From: an uncultured Roseburia sp. | GTDB taxonomy: Bacteria; Bacillota; Clostridia; Lachnospirales; Lachnospiraceae | Assembly: GCA_947057405.1 (NCBI GenBank) | Contig: CAMSEJ010000052.1 | Span: 1 to 10,663, forward strand | Reading direction: 5' to 3' | DNA length: 10,663 bases | In this document: in pieces, positions 1 through 10,663 of the stretch | Numbering within the stretch: the first letter of the stretch is position 1 | Layout of the letters: every line of letters begins with the position of its first letter | Made by a program: the position numbers and the translations under genes | The notes under the pieces: generated by a model | What the model was told of the DNA's origin: nothing | The model's database searches: none | The model's input: the letters and a program-made list of their open reading frames with translations, nothing else

Positions 1-45
1 GATCATGCCATGTGACTGGAGTTCAGACGTGTGCTCTTCCGATCT
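1..45. other. Illumina TruSeq adapter and index (non-genomic contamination)
   Basis: Bases 12-45 match the 34-base TruSeq multiplexing (read 2) adapter, starting GTGACTGGAG and ending CTTCCGATCT. Upstream, bases 1-3 (GAT) fit the end of the P7 primer, and the eight bases CATGCCAT at 4-11 sit exactly where the i7 index belongs. Translated in the frame of the following gene, the adapter gives the peptide CDWSSDVCSSDL, which is an artefact. Genomic sequence therefore begins at about base 46. This identification rests on recognising the adapter sequence; no search was run. Confidence 0.97.
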
Positions 46-46
46 C

Positions 47-451
47 ATGCATTTGGATGTGGAAATTATCCTGCAGGTAAATGAGGATACCCGCTGCATT
101 GACATCGACCTTAAGGGAGAGGAAATGGGCGTATTGATCGGAAAGCGGGGGCAGACGCTGGACGCCTTGCAGCTGCTTGTCGGCAATGCCGTGCATAAGA
201 ATTTTGAAACTTACTATAAGGTAAAGCTGGATACGGAGAATTACCGTCTCAGAAGGAAGGAAACATTAGAGAATCTGGCAAAAAATATTGCATATAAAGT
301 AAAACGGACGAAGCATTCGATTTCGCTCGAACCAATGAATCCTTTTGAACGCCGGGTAATCCATTCGACTCTGCAGAATGACCGGTATGTCGTTACCCAC
401 AGCGAAGGGGAGGATCCGTTTCGGTACATTGTAATTTCTTACAAAAAATAA
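47..451 (+). CDS. Jag/KhpB RNA-binding protein (SpoIIIJ-associated), 5'-truncated
   Basis: This is the C-terminal part of Jag (KhpB), a cytoplasmic RNA-binding protein encoded next to yidC/spoIIIJ in Firmicutes and linked to control of cell elongation and division. The visible part holds a KH domain with the GxxG loop IGKRG at 137-151, followed by TLDALQ. After it comes an R3H domain that includes ENYRLRR, the RxxxH signature (RRVIH, 350-364) and the conserved tail THSEGEDPFR. The N-terminal Jag domain and true start are missing because bases 1-45 are adapter. The ATG at 5 is artificial and the ATG at 47 is probably internal. The gene ends with TAA. Its place directly before mnmE is the standard Firmicutes order and supports the call. 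Confidence 0.93.
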   Translation: MHLDVEIILQVNEDTRCIDIDLKGEEMGVLIGKRGQTLDALQLLVGNAVHKNFETYYKVKLDTENYRLRRKETLENLAKNIAYKVKRTKHSISLEPMNPFERRVIHSTLQNDRYVVTHSEGEDPFRYIVISYKK

Positions 452-466
452 CAGGAACACGCAGGA

Positions 467-530
467 GCTGTTGCAATACATCCAACATTCGTATTTGTTC
501 GTAAGTTGGTGTCTGCGGCAGCTTTTTTTA
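467..530 (+). terminator. Long hairpin plus T-tract between jag and mnmE
   Basis: GCTGTTGC (467-474) pairs with GCGGCAGC (515-522) over eight positions, two of them G-U. The stem continues inward with ATACA/TGTCT (one mismatch) and CCAAC (482-486)/GTTGG (505-509). Seven T residues follow at 523-529. This fits an intrinsic terminator ending the rpmH-rnpA-yidC-jag side of the cluster, or an attenuator that lets some transcription run into mnmE, whose SD begins only 11 bases later. I see no convincing promoter between this hairpin and mnmE, so partial read-through is the simpler reading. Confidence 0.7.
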
Positions 531-555
531 TCAGACAACAGGAGAGGTTTTTCTT

Positions 556-1929
556 ATGGGAACAGATACAATTGCCGCAATTGCGACTGCGCTTACAAAC
601 GCCGGGCTTGGAATTATCCGGCTGAGCGGCCAAACAGCAATCGAAACGGCAGATAAGATCGTCCGCTTAAAGTGCGGCAAACCGGTTTCGGCATGCGGCA
701 GCCATACGATCCATTACGGGTTTGTGAAAGAAGGGGAACGTACCGTTGACGAGGTAATGGTAGCGCTTATGAAGGCGCCGAACAGCTATACAAGAGAAGA
801 TACCGTGGAAATCAACTGCCACGGCGGCGTACTTGTTATGCAGCAGATCCTGGGGCTTTTGTTAAAAAACGGGGCAAGGCCTGCGGAACCGGGAGAATTT
901 ACGAAGCGGGCTTTTTTAAACGGACGGATTGATCTGGCGCAGGCAGAATCGGTGATGGATGTCATTCAGGCGCAGAATGATTTTGCCCTGAAGGCTTCCA
1001 TGGATCAGTTAAAGGGGAAGGTTTCGGATACGATCAGAAAGCTGCGGGAAGAAATTTTATATGAGCTTGCTTACATTGAATCGGCGCTCGACGATCCGGA
1101 GCATTATGAGCTGGATCAGTACGGCAGCCGGCTTTTACAAAAGACGGAACACAGTCTGGAAGCGATCAGACGGCTGCTTTTGAATGCCGAGAACGGCTTC
1201 GTCTTAAAAGAAGGCATTCACACCGTTATTGTCGGAAAGCCCAATTCCGGGAAATCCTCCCTGTTAAATGCCTTAACCGGAACGGATCGCGCCATTGTTA
1301 CGGACATTGCCGGGACAACCCGGGATGCGATAGAAGAGCAGATCCGTCTGAACGGAATCAGCCTGCATGTAACGGATACGGCGGGGATCCGCATGACGGA
1401 TGATGAAGTGGAGCGGATCGGCGTGGAAAGGGCAAAGGAATATATAGAAAAATCGGATCTGGTGATTTATGTCGTAGATGCGTCTGTGCCGCTTGATCGG
1501 GATGATCTGGAAATTGCAGAGAGGATTCGGGATCGGAATGTCATTGTCCTTTTGAATAAGTCGGATCTGGACGCGGTTGTTACCAGAGAGGATATCACGG
1601 AGATTTTGGATCAGACCGTGCTGACTGTCTCGGCAAAATACGGGGAAGGGATAGAGCAGTTGGAGCATACGGTGGAAGAGCTGTTTTTTCATGACAGGAT
1701 TCGATGCAACGATGAGGTATTTATTACAAACGAACGGCATAAGGCTTCTTTGCGGAATGCCGAAAAAAGCCTTTGTATGGTTAAACAAAGTATTGCAGAC
1801 GGGATGCCGGAGGATTTTTATACCATCGATCTGATGGACGCCTATCGGGAGCTTGGGAGCGTGATTGGAGAAGAAGTGGCGGACGATTTGGTAAACGAGA
1901 TTTTCAGTAAGTTTTGTATGGGAAAATAA
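556..1929 (+). CDS. mnmE: tRNA modification GTPase MnmE (TrmE)
   Basis: MnmE works with MnmG to install the 5-(carboxymethyl)aminomethyl group on the wobble uridine (U34) of certain tRNAs, using a methylene-THF derivative, FAD and GTP. At 457 residues the protein is the normal family length. The N-terminal THF-binding domain (about 1-118) opens with TIAAIATA. A helical region follows, then an inserted GTPase domain with G1 GKPNSGKS (227-234, including the potassium-binding Asn230), G2 TDIAGTTRD (249-257), G3 DTAG (274-277), G4 NKSD (334-337) and G5 SAK (359-361). The C-terminus is FCMGK, keeping the conserved CxGK cysteine (Cys454), with Met where Ile is usual. The ATG is preceded by AGGAGAGG at 540-547 with an 8-base spacer. 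All key residues are intact. Confidence 0.98.
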   Translation: MGTDTIAAIATALTNAGLGIIRLSGQTAIETADKIVRLKCGKPVSACGSHTIHYGFVKEGERTVDEVMVALMKAPNSYTREDTVEINCHGGVLVMQQILGLLLKNGARPAEPGEFTKRAFLNGRIDLAQAESVMDVIQAQNDFALKASMDQLKGKVSDTIRKLREEILYELAYIESALDDPEHYELDQYGSRLLQKTEHSLEAIRRLLLNAENGFVLKEGIHTVIVGKPNSGKSSLLNALTGTDRAIVTDIAGTTRDAIEEQIRLNGISLHVTDTAGIRMTDDEVERIGVERAKEYIEKSDLVIYVVDASVPLDRDDLEIAERIRDRNVIVLLNKSDLDAVVTREDITEILDQTVLTVSAKYGEGIEQLEHTVEELFFHDRIRCNDEVFITNERHKASLRNAEKSLCMVKQSIADGMPEDFYTIDLMDAYRELGSVIGEEVADDLVNEIFSKFCMGK

Positions 1930-1944
1930 ACGAGAACAGAAGAA

Positions 1945-1951
1945 AGAAGGA
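1945..1951 (+). promoter_or_regulatory. Shine-Dalgarno that decides the mnmG start
   Basis: The purine-rich stretch AGAAGGA abuts the first in-frame ATG (1951) with no spacer, which is unfavourable for initiation. It sits at normal spacing (5 bases after AAGGA) from the second in-frame ATG at 1957. On spacing alone 1957 is preferred, giving a protein two residues shorter. Confidence 0.6.
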
Positions 1952-1956
1952 TGAAA

Positions 1957-3864
1957 ATGCCCTGTATTGAAGAAAATTATGATGTCTGCGTGGTCGGAGC
2001 CGGCCATGCGGGATGTGAGGCGGCGCTGGCTGCGGCAAGGCTTGGCTTTGAGACAATCCTTTTTACGGTCAGTATCGACAGCATTGCAATGATGCCCTGC
2101 AATCCGAATATCGGCGGCAGCTCAAAAGGGCATCTGGTGCGTGAAATAGATGCCCTCGGGGGAGAAATGGGGAAAAACATAGATAAGACCTTTATCCAGT
2201 CCAAAATGCTGAACCGATCCAAAGGCCCTGCCGTGCACTCTCTGCGCGCACAGGCGGATAAGCTGTCCTATACGACAGAGATGAGGAATACACTTCAGTC
2301 TGCGGAGCATTTAACGATCCGCCAGGCAGAAGCGGTGGAGATTTTGACGGAGGACGCCAGAGAAGGATACCGGATCACAGGCTTAAAAACCGTTTCCGGC
2401 GGCACTTATTTCTGCAAAGCCGTCATCTTATGCACGGGAACCTATCTGAATGCCAGGTGCCTGACCGGGGAAATGGTTACGCAGACCGGACCGAACGGAT
2501 TGCAGGCAGCGAATCATCTGACAGATTCCTTAAAAGCACATAACATAGAAATTTACCGTTTCAAAACGGGAACTCCGGCAAGAATTGACAGGCGTTCGAT
2601 CGATTTTTCAAAAATGAAGGAACAGTTCGGGGATAAAACCGTCGTGCCTTTTTCCTTTACGACGGATCCGGCAGATGTCCAGATCGATCAGGTATCGTGC
2701 TGGCTGACTTATACGAATGAAGAAACGCATGAAATCATACGGCAAAATCTGGATCGCTCTCCGCTGTTTGCAGGCGTGATCGAAGGAACAGGTCCGCGGT
2801 ACTGTCCTTCTATTGAAGATAAGGTCGTTAAATTTGCCGATAAAGACCGTCATCAGGTATTTATTGAGCCGGAGGGGCTTCATACGAACGAAATGTACAT
2901 CAGCGGAATGTCCAGCTCTCTGCCCGAAGATGTTCAAAAGAAAATGTACCGTACCGTACCCGGACTAGAGCATGCCAAAATAGTACGGAATGCCTATGCG
3001 ATTGAATACGACTGTATTAATCCGAACCAGCTCAACCCTTCCCTGGAATTTAAAACCATTCGGGGGCTGTTTTGTGCGGGACAGCTAAACGGGAGTTCCG
3101 GCTATGAAGAAGCTGCCTGCCAGGGACTCGTTGCCGGGATTAACGCCTGCAGGTATATACAGGAAAAAGAACCCCTTATTCTGGACCGTTCCGAAGCCTA
3201 CATCGGAGTTCTGATCGACGATTTGGTTACAAAAGAAAACCGGGAGCCTTACCGCATGATGACTTCACGGGCGGAATACCGCCTTCTTTTGCGCCAGGAC
3301 AATGCTGATTTGCGCCTGACAAAAAAAGGATATGAAATCGGGCTGATCCCAAAATCGCGTTATGACTGGGTCGTCGAAAAAGAACGGCTGATCGAACAGG
3401 AGACGAAACGCGTCGCAACGGTTCTGGTAGGGGCAAACCAGACGGTACAGGCTTTGCTTACCTCATACGGGAGCATTCCCTTAAATACGGGAACCTCTCT
3501 GACAGAGCTGATCCGAAGGCCGGAGCTGAATTATGATTTGCTTGCTCCAATCGATCCCGGCCGTCCCGCGCTTCCTGCCGAGGTTACGGAGCAGGTTAAT
3601 ATTAATATCAAGTACGAGGGATATATATCGCGCCAGATTAAACAGGTGGCACAGTTTAAAAAATTAGAAAAAAAGAAGCTGCCTCAAAGCTTAGATTACA
3701 GTGAAATTCATGGTTTAAGAAAAGAAGCCATTCAAAAGCTAAACCAGATCAAACCGGTATCCATCGGACAGGCTTCCAGAATATCCGGCGTATCACCTGC
3801 AGATCTGTCCGTAATTTTAGTTTATTTAGAGCAGCAAAAACAGAGGGAAAAAAATGATCGATAG
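1957..3864 (+). CDS. mnmG: tRNA uridine-5-carboxymethylaminomethyl modification enzyme MnmG (GidA)
   Basis: MnmG is the FAD-dependent partner of MnmE in wobble-uridine (U34) tRNA modification in the cytoplasm. It has about 635 residues, the usual length. The FAD-binding Rossmann motif VVGAGHAGCEAA lies at residues 12-23. The segment MMPCNPNIGGSSKGHLVREID contains the conserved catalytic cysteine (Cys48), and GTGPRYCPSIEDK contains the second (Cys283). The later EYRLLLRQDNADLRLT block and the C-terminal helical domain (SRISGVSPADLSVIL) that contacts MnmE are also present. The gene starts 27 bases after mnmE ends and overlaps rsmG by 11 bp, so it is surely in the same operon. The start could be 1951 instead; the SD spacing favours 1957. 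Confidence 0.98.
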   Translation: MPCIEENYDVCVVGAGHAGCEAALAAARLGFETILFTVSIDSIAMMPCNPNIGGSSKGHLVREIDALGGEMGKNIDKTFIQSKMLNRSKGPAVHSLRAQADKLSYTTEMRNTLQSAEHLTIRQAEAVEILTEDAREGYRITGLKTVSGGTYFCKAVILCTGTYLNARCLTGEMVTQTGPNGLQAANHLTDSLKAHNIEIYRFKTGTPARIDRRSIDFSKMKEQFGDKTVVPFSFTTDPADVQIDQVSCWLTYTNEETHEIIRQNLDRSPLFAGVIEGTGPRYCPSIEDKVVKFADKDRHQVFIEPEGLHTNEMYISGMSSSLPEDVQKKMYRTVPGLEHAKIVRNAYAIEYDCINPNQLNPSLEFKTIRGLFCAGQLNGSSGYEEAACQGLVAGINACRYIQEKEPLILDRSEAYIGVLIDDLVTKENREPYRMMTSRAEYRLLLRQDNADLRLTKKGYEIGLIPKSRYDWVVEKERLIEQETKRVATVLVGANQTVQALLTSYGSIPLNTGTSLTELIRRPELNYDLLAPIDPGRPALPAEVTEQVNINIKYEGYISRQIKQVAQFKKLEKKKLPQSLDYSEIHGLRKEAIQKLNQIKPVSIGQASRISGVSPADLSVILVYLEQQKQREKNDR

Positions 3865-4570
3865 CAGTATCGCTTATATGGCAGAGCAGTTTGAACAGTA
3901 CCATTATACATTTTCAGAGAAGCAGAAGCGCCAATTCTATACTTTTTATGAGCTTCTGATTGAAAAGAACAAAGTGATGAACCTTACAGGCATTACAGAA
4001 TTTAAAGAAGTTGTAGAAAAGCATTTTATTGATTCCCTGTCGTTGAACCGGATAGCGGATCTGAATCAAAATCCCGTGATCCTGGATCTCGGAACCGGAG
4101 CGGGATTTCCTGGAATCCCGTTAAAAATTGCATATCCGGATTTAAAGATTGTTCTGATGGATTCCTTAAAGAAGCGGGTCTGTTTTTTAGAAGAGGTAAT
4201 CGAAAAGCTGGAGTTAAAAGCAATCCGGGCGATTCACGGCAGGGCGGAAGAGTGTGCCAGATCTGCAGAGTACAGAGAACAATTTGACCTGTGTCTGTCG
4301 CGTGCCGTGGCAAATCTGAGCGTTTTGGAAGAATATTGTTTACCCTTTGTGAAGATCGGTGGAAAAAGCATTGCGTATAAGTCTGGCAATGTGGATAAAG
4401 AGGCGGAAGAAGCAAAAGGAGCATGTAAGATTTTAGGGGGAAAACTGGAGGAGATTTTCAAATTTCAGATTGGAGAAAGCGGCAGATCGTTTGTAGTGGT
4501 CCGCAAAATCAGAGAGACGCCGAAACGGTTTCCGAGGAAAGCGGGGGTTCCCGGAAAAATGCCGCTGTAG
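3854..4570 (+). CDS. rsmG: 16S rRNA (guanine527-N7)-methyltransferase RsmG (GidB)
   Basis: RsmG uses S-adenosylmethionine to methylate N7 of G527 in 16S rRNA; loss of this modification is known to give low-level streptomycin resistance. The 238-residue length is typical. The opening region includes NKVMNLTGIT and the EKHFIDSLS motif. The SAM-binding loop DLGTGAGFPGIPL begins at Asp78. SRAVA and the GG(K)xxAYK segment follow, and the C-terminal signature TPKRFPRKAGVPGKMPL is intact. The start overlaps the end of mnmG by 11 bp, with GAGGG six bases upstream inside mnmG, which suggests translational coupling. In many Bacillota the chromosome-partitioning genes (noc/parA/parB) follow; here a convergent unit follows instead. 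Confidence 0.98.
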   Translation: MIDSSIAYMAEQFEQYHYTFSEKQKRQFYTFYELLIEKNKVMNLTGITEFKEVVEKHFIDSLSLNRIADLNQNPVILDLGTGAGFPGIPLKIAYPDLKIVLMDSLKKRVCFLEEVIEKLELKAIRAIHGRAEECARSAEYREQFDLCLSRAVANLSVLEEYCLPFVKIGGKSIAYKSGNVDKEAEEAKGACKILGGKLEEIFKFQIGESGRSFVVVRKIRETPKRFPRKAGVPGKMPL

Positions 4571-4576
4571 AAAGAA

Positions 4577-4625
4577 GCCGTCCGGGCTTTGCAGCAGAGT
4601 ATGCGCAAAGCCCGGACGGCTTTTT
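4577..4625. terminator. Strong intrinsic terminator, probably bidirectional
   Basis: A perfect 16-bp inverted repeat (4577-4592 and 4605-4620, arms beginning GCCGTCCGGG) encloses a 12-base loop and is followed by TTTTT at 4621-4625. It lies seven bases after the rsmG stop and ends the plus-strand operon. Read on the minus strand, the same stem is followed by TTCTTT, and the minus-strand YfhO gene stops only 9 bases before the T-tract. It therefore probably terminates both convergent units, more strongly on the plus side. Confidence 0.93.
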
Positions 4626-7600
4626 ACGGTATTTTATTGTTTCTTTCTGCCATAAATAATAATGCCTAGAAACAGGATAAACCCGATCAGGCTTAGAATC
4701 ATCCCGGTACCCAGCCCGGGCGTCCGGTATTCCAATCGTATCTCATGTGTTCCTTTCTCAAGCGGCAGCGCCATATACATCACATTTGCCCGCAGTAATT
4801 CCTGTTTCGTTCCGTCTACCCACGCGCGCCATCCCTTACTGTACGGTATTGAAAAACAGAGAAGCTTACGTTCGGTAAGTGAAATATCCCCTGTAACTGT
4901 GTTCGTTTCGATTGTTTCATGATCCAATGTGTGTTCCTTCCGTTTTTCTATCAGGTCAGGGTAATTAGCCATTGGCTGGCAGATAACCTCTATCTGATCA
5001 AAGCGGTAGGTTCCTCTGGTTGGGAGGGTTATCGTGATCTTAGTCTGTGCATTTTCGTGGTATCCCAGATTGATCAGATAGTTTTTTTGATTTTTAAAAT
5101 TTTTATGCGTATCAGACATATAGCGCATTTTGTTTTTCGAGTCATTGGATTTGACTCTTACACTTAATTCGTTGCGCTTTTTATGATGCGGTTTAATTTC
5201 TGTACCCCGAAGAGAAAGGTAGGTTTCACAGTTTTTCTGTCCGGTAAAGGACAGCTTTATTTTGGCATTCTTTTTCTTAGCAAAAAAGGTGCCGTCCGAT
5301 TTTTGTTTGATGCTTTTGTCGAGGGTCATGGTATAGCTTACGGGTTTTGCAGTGAGGGAAAGGTCGGTTTTCGGAAAATCCTTCAATAACCCGTTTTCGG
5401 AATCGGAGTGGAGTACGATTCCCTGCAGGAGGGCCTCCTGCCGTTCGTAGTCCTGTAAATCCAGATAATCCTGTTCCGGAATACAGGAATCGTAGGTGTA
5501 TGCCAGGGGCAGTGCATATTTGTTTTCGTAGACATTATAAACTTTACGCTCCGACAGAGCAATCCTGTCATTCAGCTCATATCCGTACGGTATGTCACAG
5601 GGAAACTCCTGTACAAAGTATCGGACGCCGGCAAGAGCGTCTAAAAAGGTGCGGTGGTCCAGGTCTTTGTAGTTGTAGATAATAAACGATCGCAGCGACA
5701 TGTCCTTTAAGTATCTTGGAATAATGCTGTTTTCTAAGCTCCAGTAGTATTGAATGGAATTTTCTTTTACAATGGTTGCGGTATTTAATACCTCCCTGTC
5801 GTCTGATTCAAAACGGTAAAAGCTATTATCCGCTTTTTTTATATGTTTGAGTGCAGCGCCCGGTGCAGATTCCAGAATCGTGTTCAGCGCCGTACCGGTG
5901 TTCAGAAAAGCTGAGGCATATCGTTTTCTGTTCGGGCTGTACAGTTCATAGGAATTGACAACTGCATGCAAAAGCGTCAGGGACAAAAAGCAGATACATG
6001 CGATCCGGTAAATATTTTTCTTTGTCTGCAGACGGGATGCGGCAAATGCAACCGCGATCAGCAGAACCAGAATGATAATGGGGAGGAACAGCATTTTTCC
6101 TGTTTTTAAACGGGCTATGATGAAAAATGCGGTATAAAATGCGCCTGCAGCCAGGACAAAGCGTTTGGAGGTGTTTTTCATTAAAACCATATCGTCCCAC
6201 ACGGTGGCGATAATATAAGAAAGAAGGACGGCATAGAGAAAACACCAGCGGTTCGATACATAGGAAAATCCGTTAAATGCCATTCCGAAAAACGGAATGC
6301 ATAACATAGCGGTAAAGGCGCAGAATACAAGTTTCAAATGCAGATATTTTTTCTTCATTCCAAACAGTATGAAAACGGCTAACAGAGCCGGGGCAGTAAG
6401 TCCCAGAACCGTCCAGTTCTCAAAGCTTCCGATGGAAATAAAGGAGGGTATCAGTCTTAAATAATAACCCGGATGATAGAACAGGGGAAAATTCTGTTTC
6501 AGTTCTAACCGGTTTGTCTGAAAAAACTGCGTCAGGATCGGGTAGAGAATGGCAGCGGACATACTGACCCCTACAATGGCAAATCCCGCAAATTTTGCAA
6601 TGACAGTAATCATTTCTTTCAGCAGATTTGTGTGACGGAATGTGAAAAAACGCACTCCGACATAGATACAAACGGCCAGAACGATCATATAGAAAAAGTA
6701 AAAGTTACTGGAAGCAGATATAAATACCATAAAAATAAAAAGGGTCGGTTTTTTCTTTTCAAAAATACGTTCGGCTCCGACAAGAAGCAGGGGAAGGTAA
6801 ATCATGGGGTTTACAAAATAAGGATGACGTACTGCGCTGTATATCATATAGCCGCAGAAGACATAGTTGAGCGCTGCGCCCAGGGCGGCGGTATCGCTTT
6901 TTTTCATATACTTACAGTAATAAATGAAGCTGATTCCGGATAAATACATGCGCAGTAAAATAAGTGCCCCGTATAAATATTCCGTATATTTTGACGGGAC
7001 AAAAATGCTGGCCAGGCTCAGCGGATCGCCGATGACGTAATAATGGAATGTAGTAATAATATCGGAACCATAGCCAATGTGAAAATCCCACATGGGAATC
7101 TCGAATTTATGGGCAACAAAGATATTTTTAATAATTTCCCGCCCCCATCTTCCGATATAGATCAGGGAATTGTAATGCTGCCGCAGACCGTCCCGGTCCC
7201 ATACCAGGCTTTTGTGGTTTACGAGAAATACATAATAAATACAGGGCAGCATTGCCAAAAAAATCAGGGTAAATATTTGGTAACTGTTTCGTCGTTTCTT
7301 TTTCATCATATTTTTGTACTCCTTTTTTCTTATGTATGTACGAAGTGAAAAAATTCCACGAAGTATAAATTATATGTTAACACAGATTATTGATGATGGC
7401 TACTTTTATTTCGACGTTTGTTCTTTTTGGAACGGAGTTCAATTCCAAAAAAGATTCCCCATCCCAACAGGCTGAATAAAATTCCGGGTAAAAGCCCGGG
7501 TGTGCGGTATTGTAATTTAACCGTATGACTTCCTTTGGAAAGAGGAAGAGCCAGAAACATTCCGTTTGCCCGCAAAAGCCCGGCTTTTTTGCCGTCAACC

Positions 7601-10600
7601 CATGCACTCCATCCGGTGCTGTACGGAATGGTCAGGCAAAGTATTTTTTCTTCTTTCAGGGAGACAGTGCCTTCTACTATATTTGTTCCAATTTTTTCGT
7701 GTTTTAGTACATCTTTTGTCAGTTCTTTGATTTGTTTTTTATAATGCCCCATTGGCTGGCATATAATTTTCATGTTCTGAAAATAGTATAAGCCTTTATA
7801 AGGAAGTGTAACGGTAATATTTGTCTGTGCGTTTTCATGGTATCCCAGGTTGATCAGATAGTTTTTTTGCCCCTTATGGTATTTATGGGAAGGCGTCAGA
7901 TAACGCATCCGGTTTGTCCCGTCATTGGATGTAACCCGGATCCAGAATTCATTCCGGAACGGATTGTCGGCCTGTATGGATGCTCCTTCTAAAAGCAGGT
8001 ATGTTTCGCAGTTTTTCATGCCCTGAAAAGAAAGCTCTATTTTCGCATTCTTTTTTTGGGATCGGATGCTTCCGTTAGGGTTCTGCGTGATATTTTTTCC
8101 GTATTTTACAGTATAATCTATCAATTTCGTTTGAAACTGAGGCGTAATTTCCGAAAAATGGGAGGACAGAAAGCCGTTATCTTTGGAGTGAATTACAATT
8201 CCCTGCAGCAGCGCTTCCTGTTTTCGGGCAGCGTCCATTTGAATATAGTCCTGTTCGGAAATCAAAAACCGGTAGGTATATCCCAAAGGCAGGGCATATT
8301 GATTTTGATAAATGTTATAATTGCGCTGATCGGACAGAGATACTGTATTTTTATATGTAAACCCGTAAGGGGCAGAAGAAGATTCTGCCGAGACGAAATA
8401 CCGGACACCGGAGAGGGTGTCTAAAAATGTGCGCCGATCCAGGTCCGTATAATTAAATACGTGAAAGGATTTGAGGGACATGTCCATATAATAATCCGGT
8501 ATTACACTGTTTTCTAAGCTCCAGTAGTATTCTATGCCATGTGCTCCGACGACGGCCGAGACATTTCTGTTATGAAAATCGTCAGTTTCGTACCGGAAAA
8601 AAGATGTTTCTTCTCCGGATGCTAATTGAAGCGCCGCTGGCGCACTCAACATAATTCGTTCGTAGGCGCTTTTGGACGGGAGGAACTGTGACGCATAATT
8701 TTTTCCGTGTTCACTATACAGATAAACCGCATTTGCACAGACGTGCAGAATGGAGAGAACGAGCAAATAGGCAGACATATGACGGATGGCTGTCTTCTGA
8801 TCGGTATGTTGAGTCGTTTTTGAAAAAAGCAGCGCCATGTCATCCCAGACACATGTCAAAATATAGGAAACAAGCCCGGAATAAAGAAAGCACCAGCGGT
8901 TGGAAACGTAGGAAAAGCCATTGAGTGCTCTGGCAAAAAACGGAATGCAGAGCATAACGGTCATAATGAGAAAGGACAATTTAAAAGGCTTATATTTCTT
9001 TTTTGAGGAAAACAAAATAAAAATGCTGAAAAAAGCCGGAGCCGTAAAGCCTAATATGGTCCATTCGCCGACCGGTGCGGGGTTTAAAAATCCTGCCAGA
9101 AGCTTTGCATAGTAGCCCGGACGATACAAAGCAGGGTAAACCTGAGACGTCCTGGAGCGTCCTGTTGAAAGAAAAGCCATGATAACCGGAAGAAAAATAA
9201 CCGCCGCCATGCAGATGCCTGTTGCTGCGTATCCCAAAAAACGGAATATGATCCGGAATGCTTCGTTCCATGGATGCTCGTGAGAGAAAGTAAAAAAGCG
9301 CACTGCTACATAAAAACATACTGCAAATGCAATCATGTAAAAAAAGTAGAAATTGCTGACGGCAGAGAGGAATACCATAAATATAAACAGAGTGGGTTTC
9401 TTTCTTCGGAAAATACGTTCGATGCCTGCCGATATTACAGGAAGACAGATCATAGGGGTTATAAAGAACGGATGACGTATGCCTGCATAAAGCATAAAAC
9501 CGCAGAACGTATAATTAATTGCCCCGCCAAGCGATGCGTTCCGCCCTTTTTTCATTTCACGGCAATAAAAAAGAAAGCTGATACCGGAGAGGTAAAATCT
9601 CAAAAGAATCAGCCCCTGGTAGAGCATCTCTGTATATTTTTGCGGTACAAATATGCTGAGCAGGTTTAGAGGATCGCCGAGTACATAATAGTGCATGGTT
9701 GTTATGATATCGGAACCATATCCGATCTGAAAATCCCAAAGCGGGATTGGCTCAGACATGCCGTCTAAAATATTTTTAAAAATTTCTCTGCCCCAGTTCC
9801 CAAAATACATCAGGGCAATATAATGCTGCCGTATTCCGTCAACCTCCCAGATCAGGCTTTTTCTGCCTGTCAGAAAAACGCCGAATACGATGGGTGTGAT
9901 AGAGATAAAAATCAGGGTGTAAATGAGGTAAATTCTGTTTTTTTCTGTTTTGTCCATATGTCTGCCTGTTTCCTCTTTTGTAATTGATATGCTCCATAAT
10001 GTAGCATTATTATTTAAAAAAGCTACATATATATTAACACAATAATTATGTTTTTGCTACGTTTTGTTGCATATTTTTTTCCGGGAAGAAATATAATTTA
10101 TGTAAAATGGAGAGTGATAATCTTTGATAAATGAGTTACTTCCGCAAAAACTAAAGGAACTTCGGAAAGCAAATGGATATACGCAGGATTATGTAGCATC
10201 TTTTTTGGGGGTAGTACGTCAGACATATTCGCATTATGAAACAGGGCATCGGACGCCAAATTCAGAAACACTTTATAAGCTGGCAGGATTATATAATGTA
10301 TCAATTGAAGATTTTATGCAGCTGATCATTCAGTTAGACCAGACCATTTATTACGATGCCCCGCCGACTACACAATCCGGGCAGGAATTATCCGGATTCT
10401 TAGATTTTGTAAATGCACCGGATAATATAAAAAAATTTCGATTTTTAAATTATCTGGAAAAAGAACTGCTATTTTATTTCGAACAGATATCCGCAGAGGA
10501 TAAAATGGAAATCATTGAATTTATAAAAATAAAGACAAGAAAGCATAAAGAATCTGCCAGAGATTTTCCGGAGAAAAAATAAAAACACTGCCGCATCTTA

Positions 10601-10663
10601 TAGTCTGAAACGGAGGATACGGCAGTGTTTTATTAATAGGATTTGTTTATTCCATAAACATGC

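Overview
The window looks like the left end of a draft-assembly contig from a Bacillota bacterium, most likely a Clostridia/Lachnospiraceae-type gut organism. The evidence is the gene order jag-mnmE-mnmG-rsmG, which is the classic origin-proximal cluster of Firmicutes, together with moderate GC content, AT-rich Shine-Dalgarno-led genes, strong intrinsic terminators and a TTG start codon. The first 45 bases are not genomic. They match an Illumina TruSeq P7/index/read-2 adapter, so the assembly breaks inside jag and the yidC/rnpA/rpmH genes that normally lie upstream are missing.

Layout. Bases 1-45 are adapter. Bases 47-451 are the 3' part of jag (khpB), containing the KH and R3H RNA-binding domains. 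Bases 467-530 form a long hairpin followed by a T-tract. Bases 556-4570 hold mnmE, mnmG and rsmG on the plus strand, tightly packed; mnmG and rsmG overlap by 11 bp. MnmE and MnmG form the complex that modifies the wobble uridine of tRNAs, and RsmG methylates 16S rRNA, so this block is translation housekeeping. A perfect 16-bp-stem terminator at 4577-4625 closes it and also separates it from a convergent unit on the minus strand.

The minus-strand unit (9957 down to 4634) is a tandem pair of paralogous YfhO-family polytopic membrane proteins of 856 and 891 residues, 77 bp apart. They are probably co-transcribed, upstream copy (7387-9957) first. YfhO proteins are GT-C-like; the B. subtilis member acts in glycosylation of cell-surface polymers (lipoteichoic acid) together with a CsbB-type polyprenyl-phosphate glycosyltransferase and a GtcA-type flippase. 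Neither partner is in this window. The two copies align without gaps for about 374 residues. The upstream copy then lacks a 43-residue stretch that carries two predicted membrane helices in the other copy.

Divergent from the YfhO pair is a small XRE-family regulator (10124-10582, TTG start). The 166-bp intergenic region between them carries a perfect 15-bp palindrome and further related half-sites, plausible operators for this regulator. A hairpin at 10582-10632 ends the regulator gene. The last 30 bases hold no identifiable gene.

I found no CRISPR array, insertion sequence, tRNA, rRNA or clear novel defence or mobile system. The most unusual points are the adapter chimera, the diverged YfhO pair and its candidate regulator/operator arrangement.
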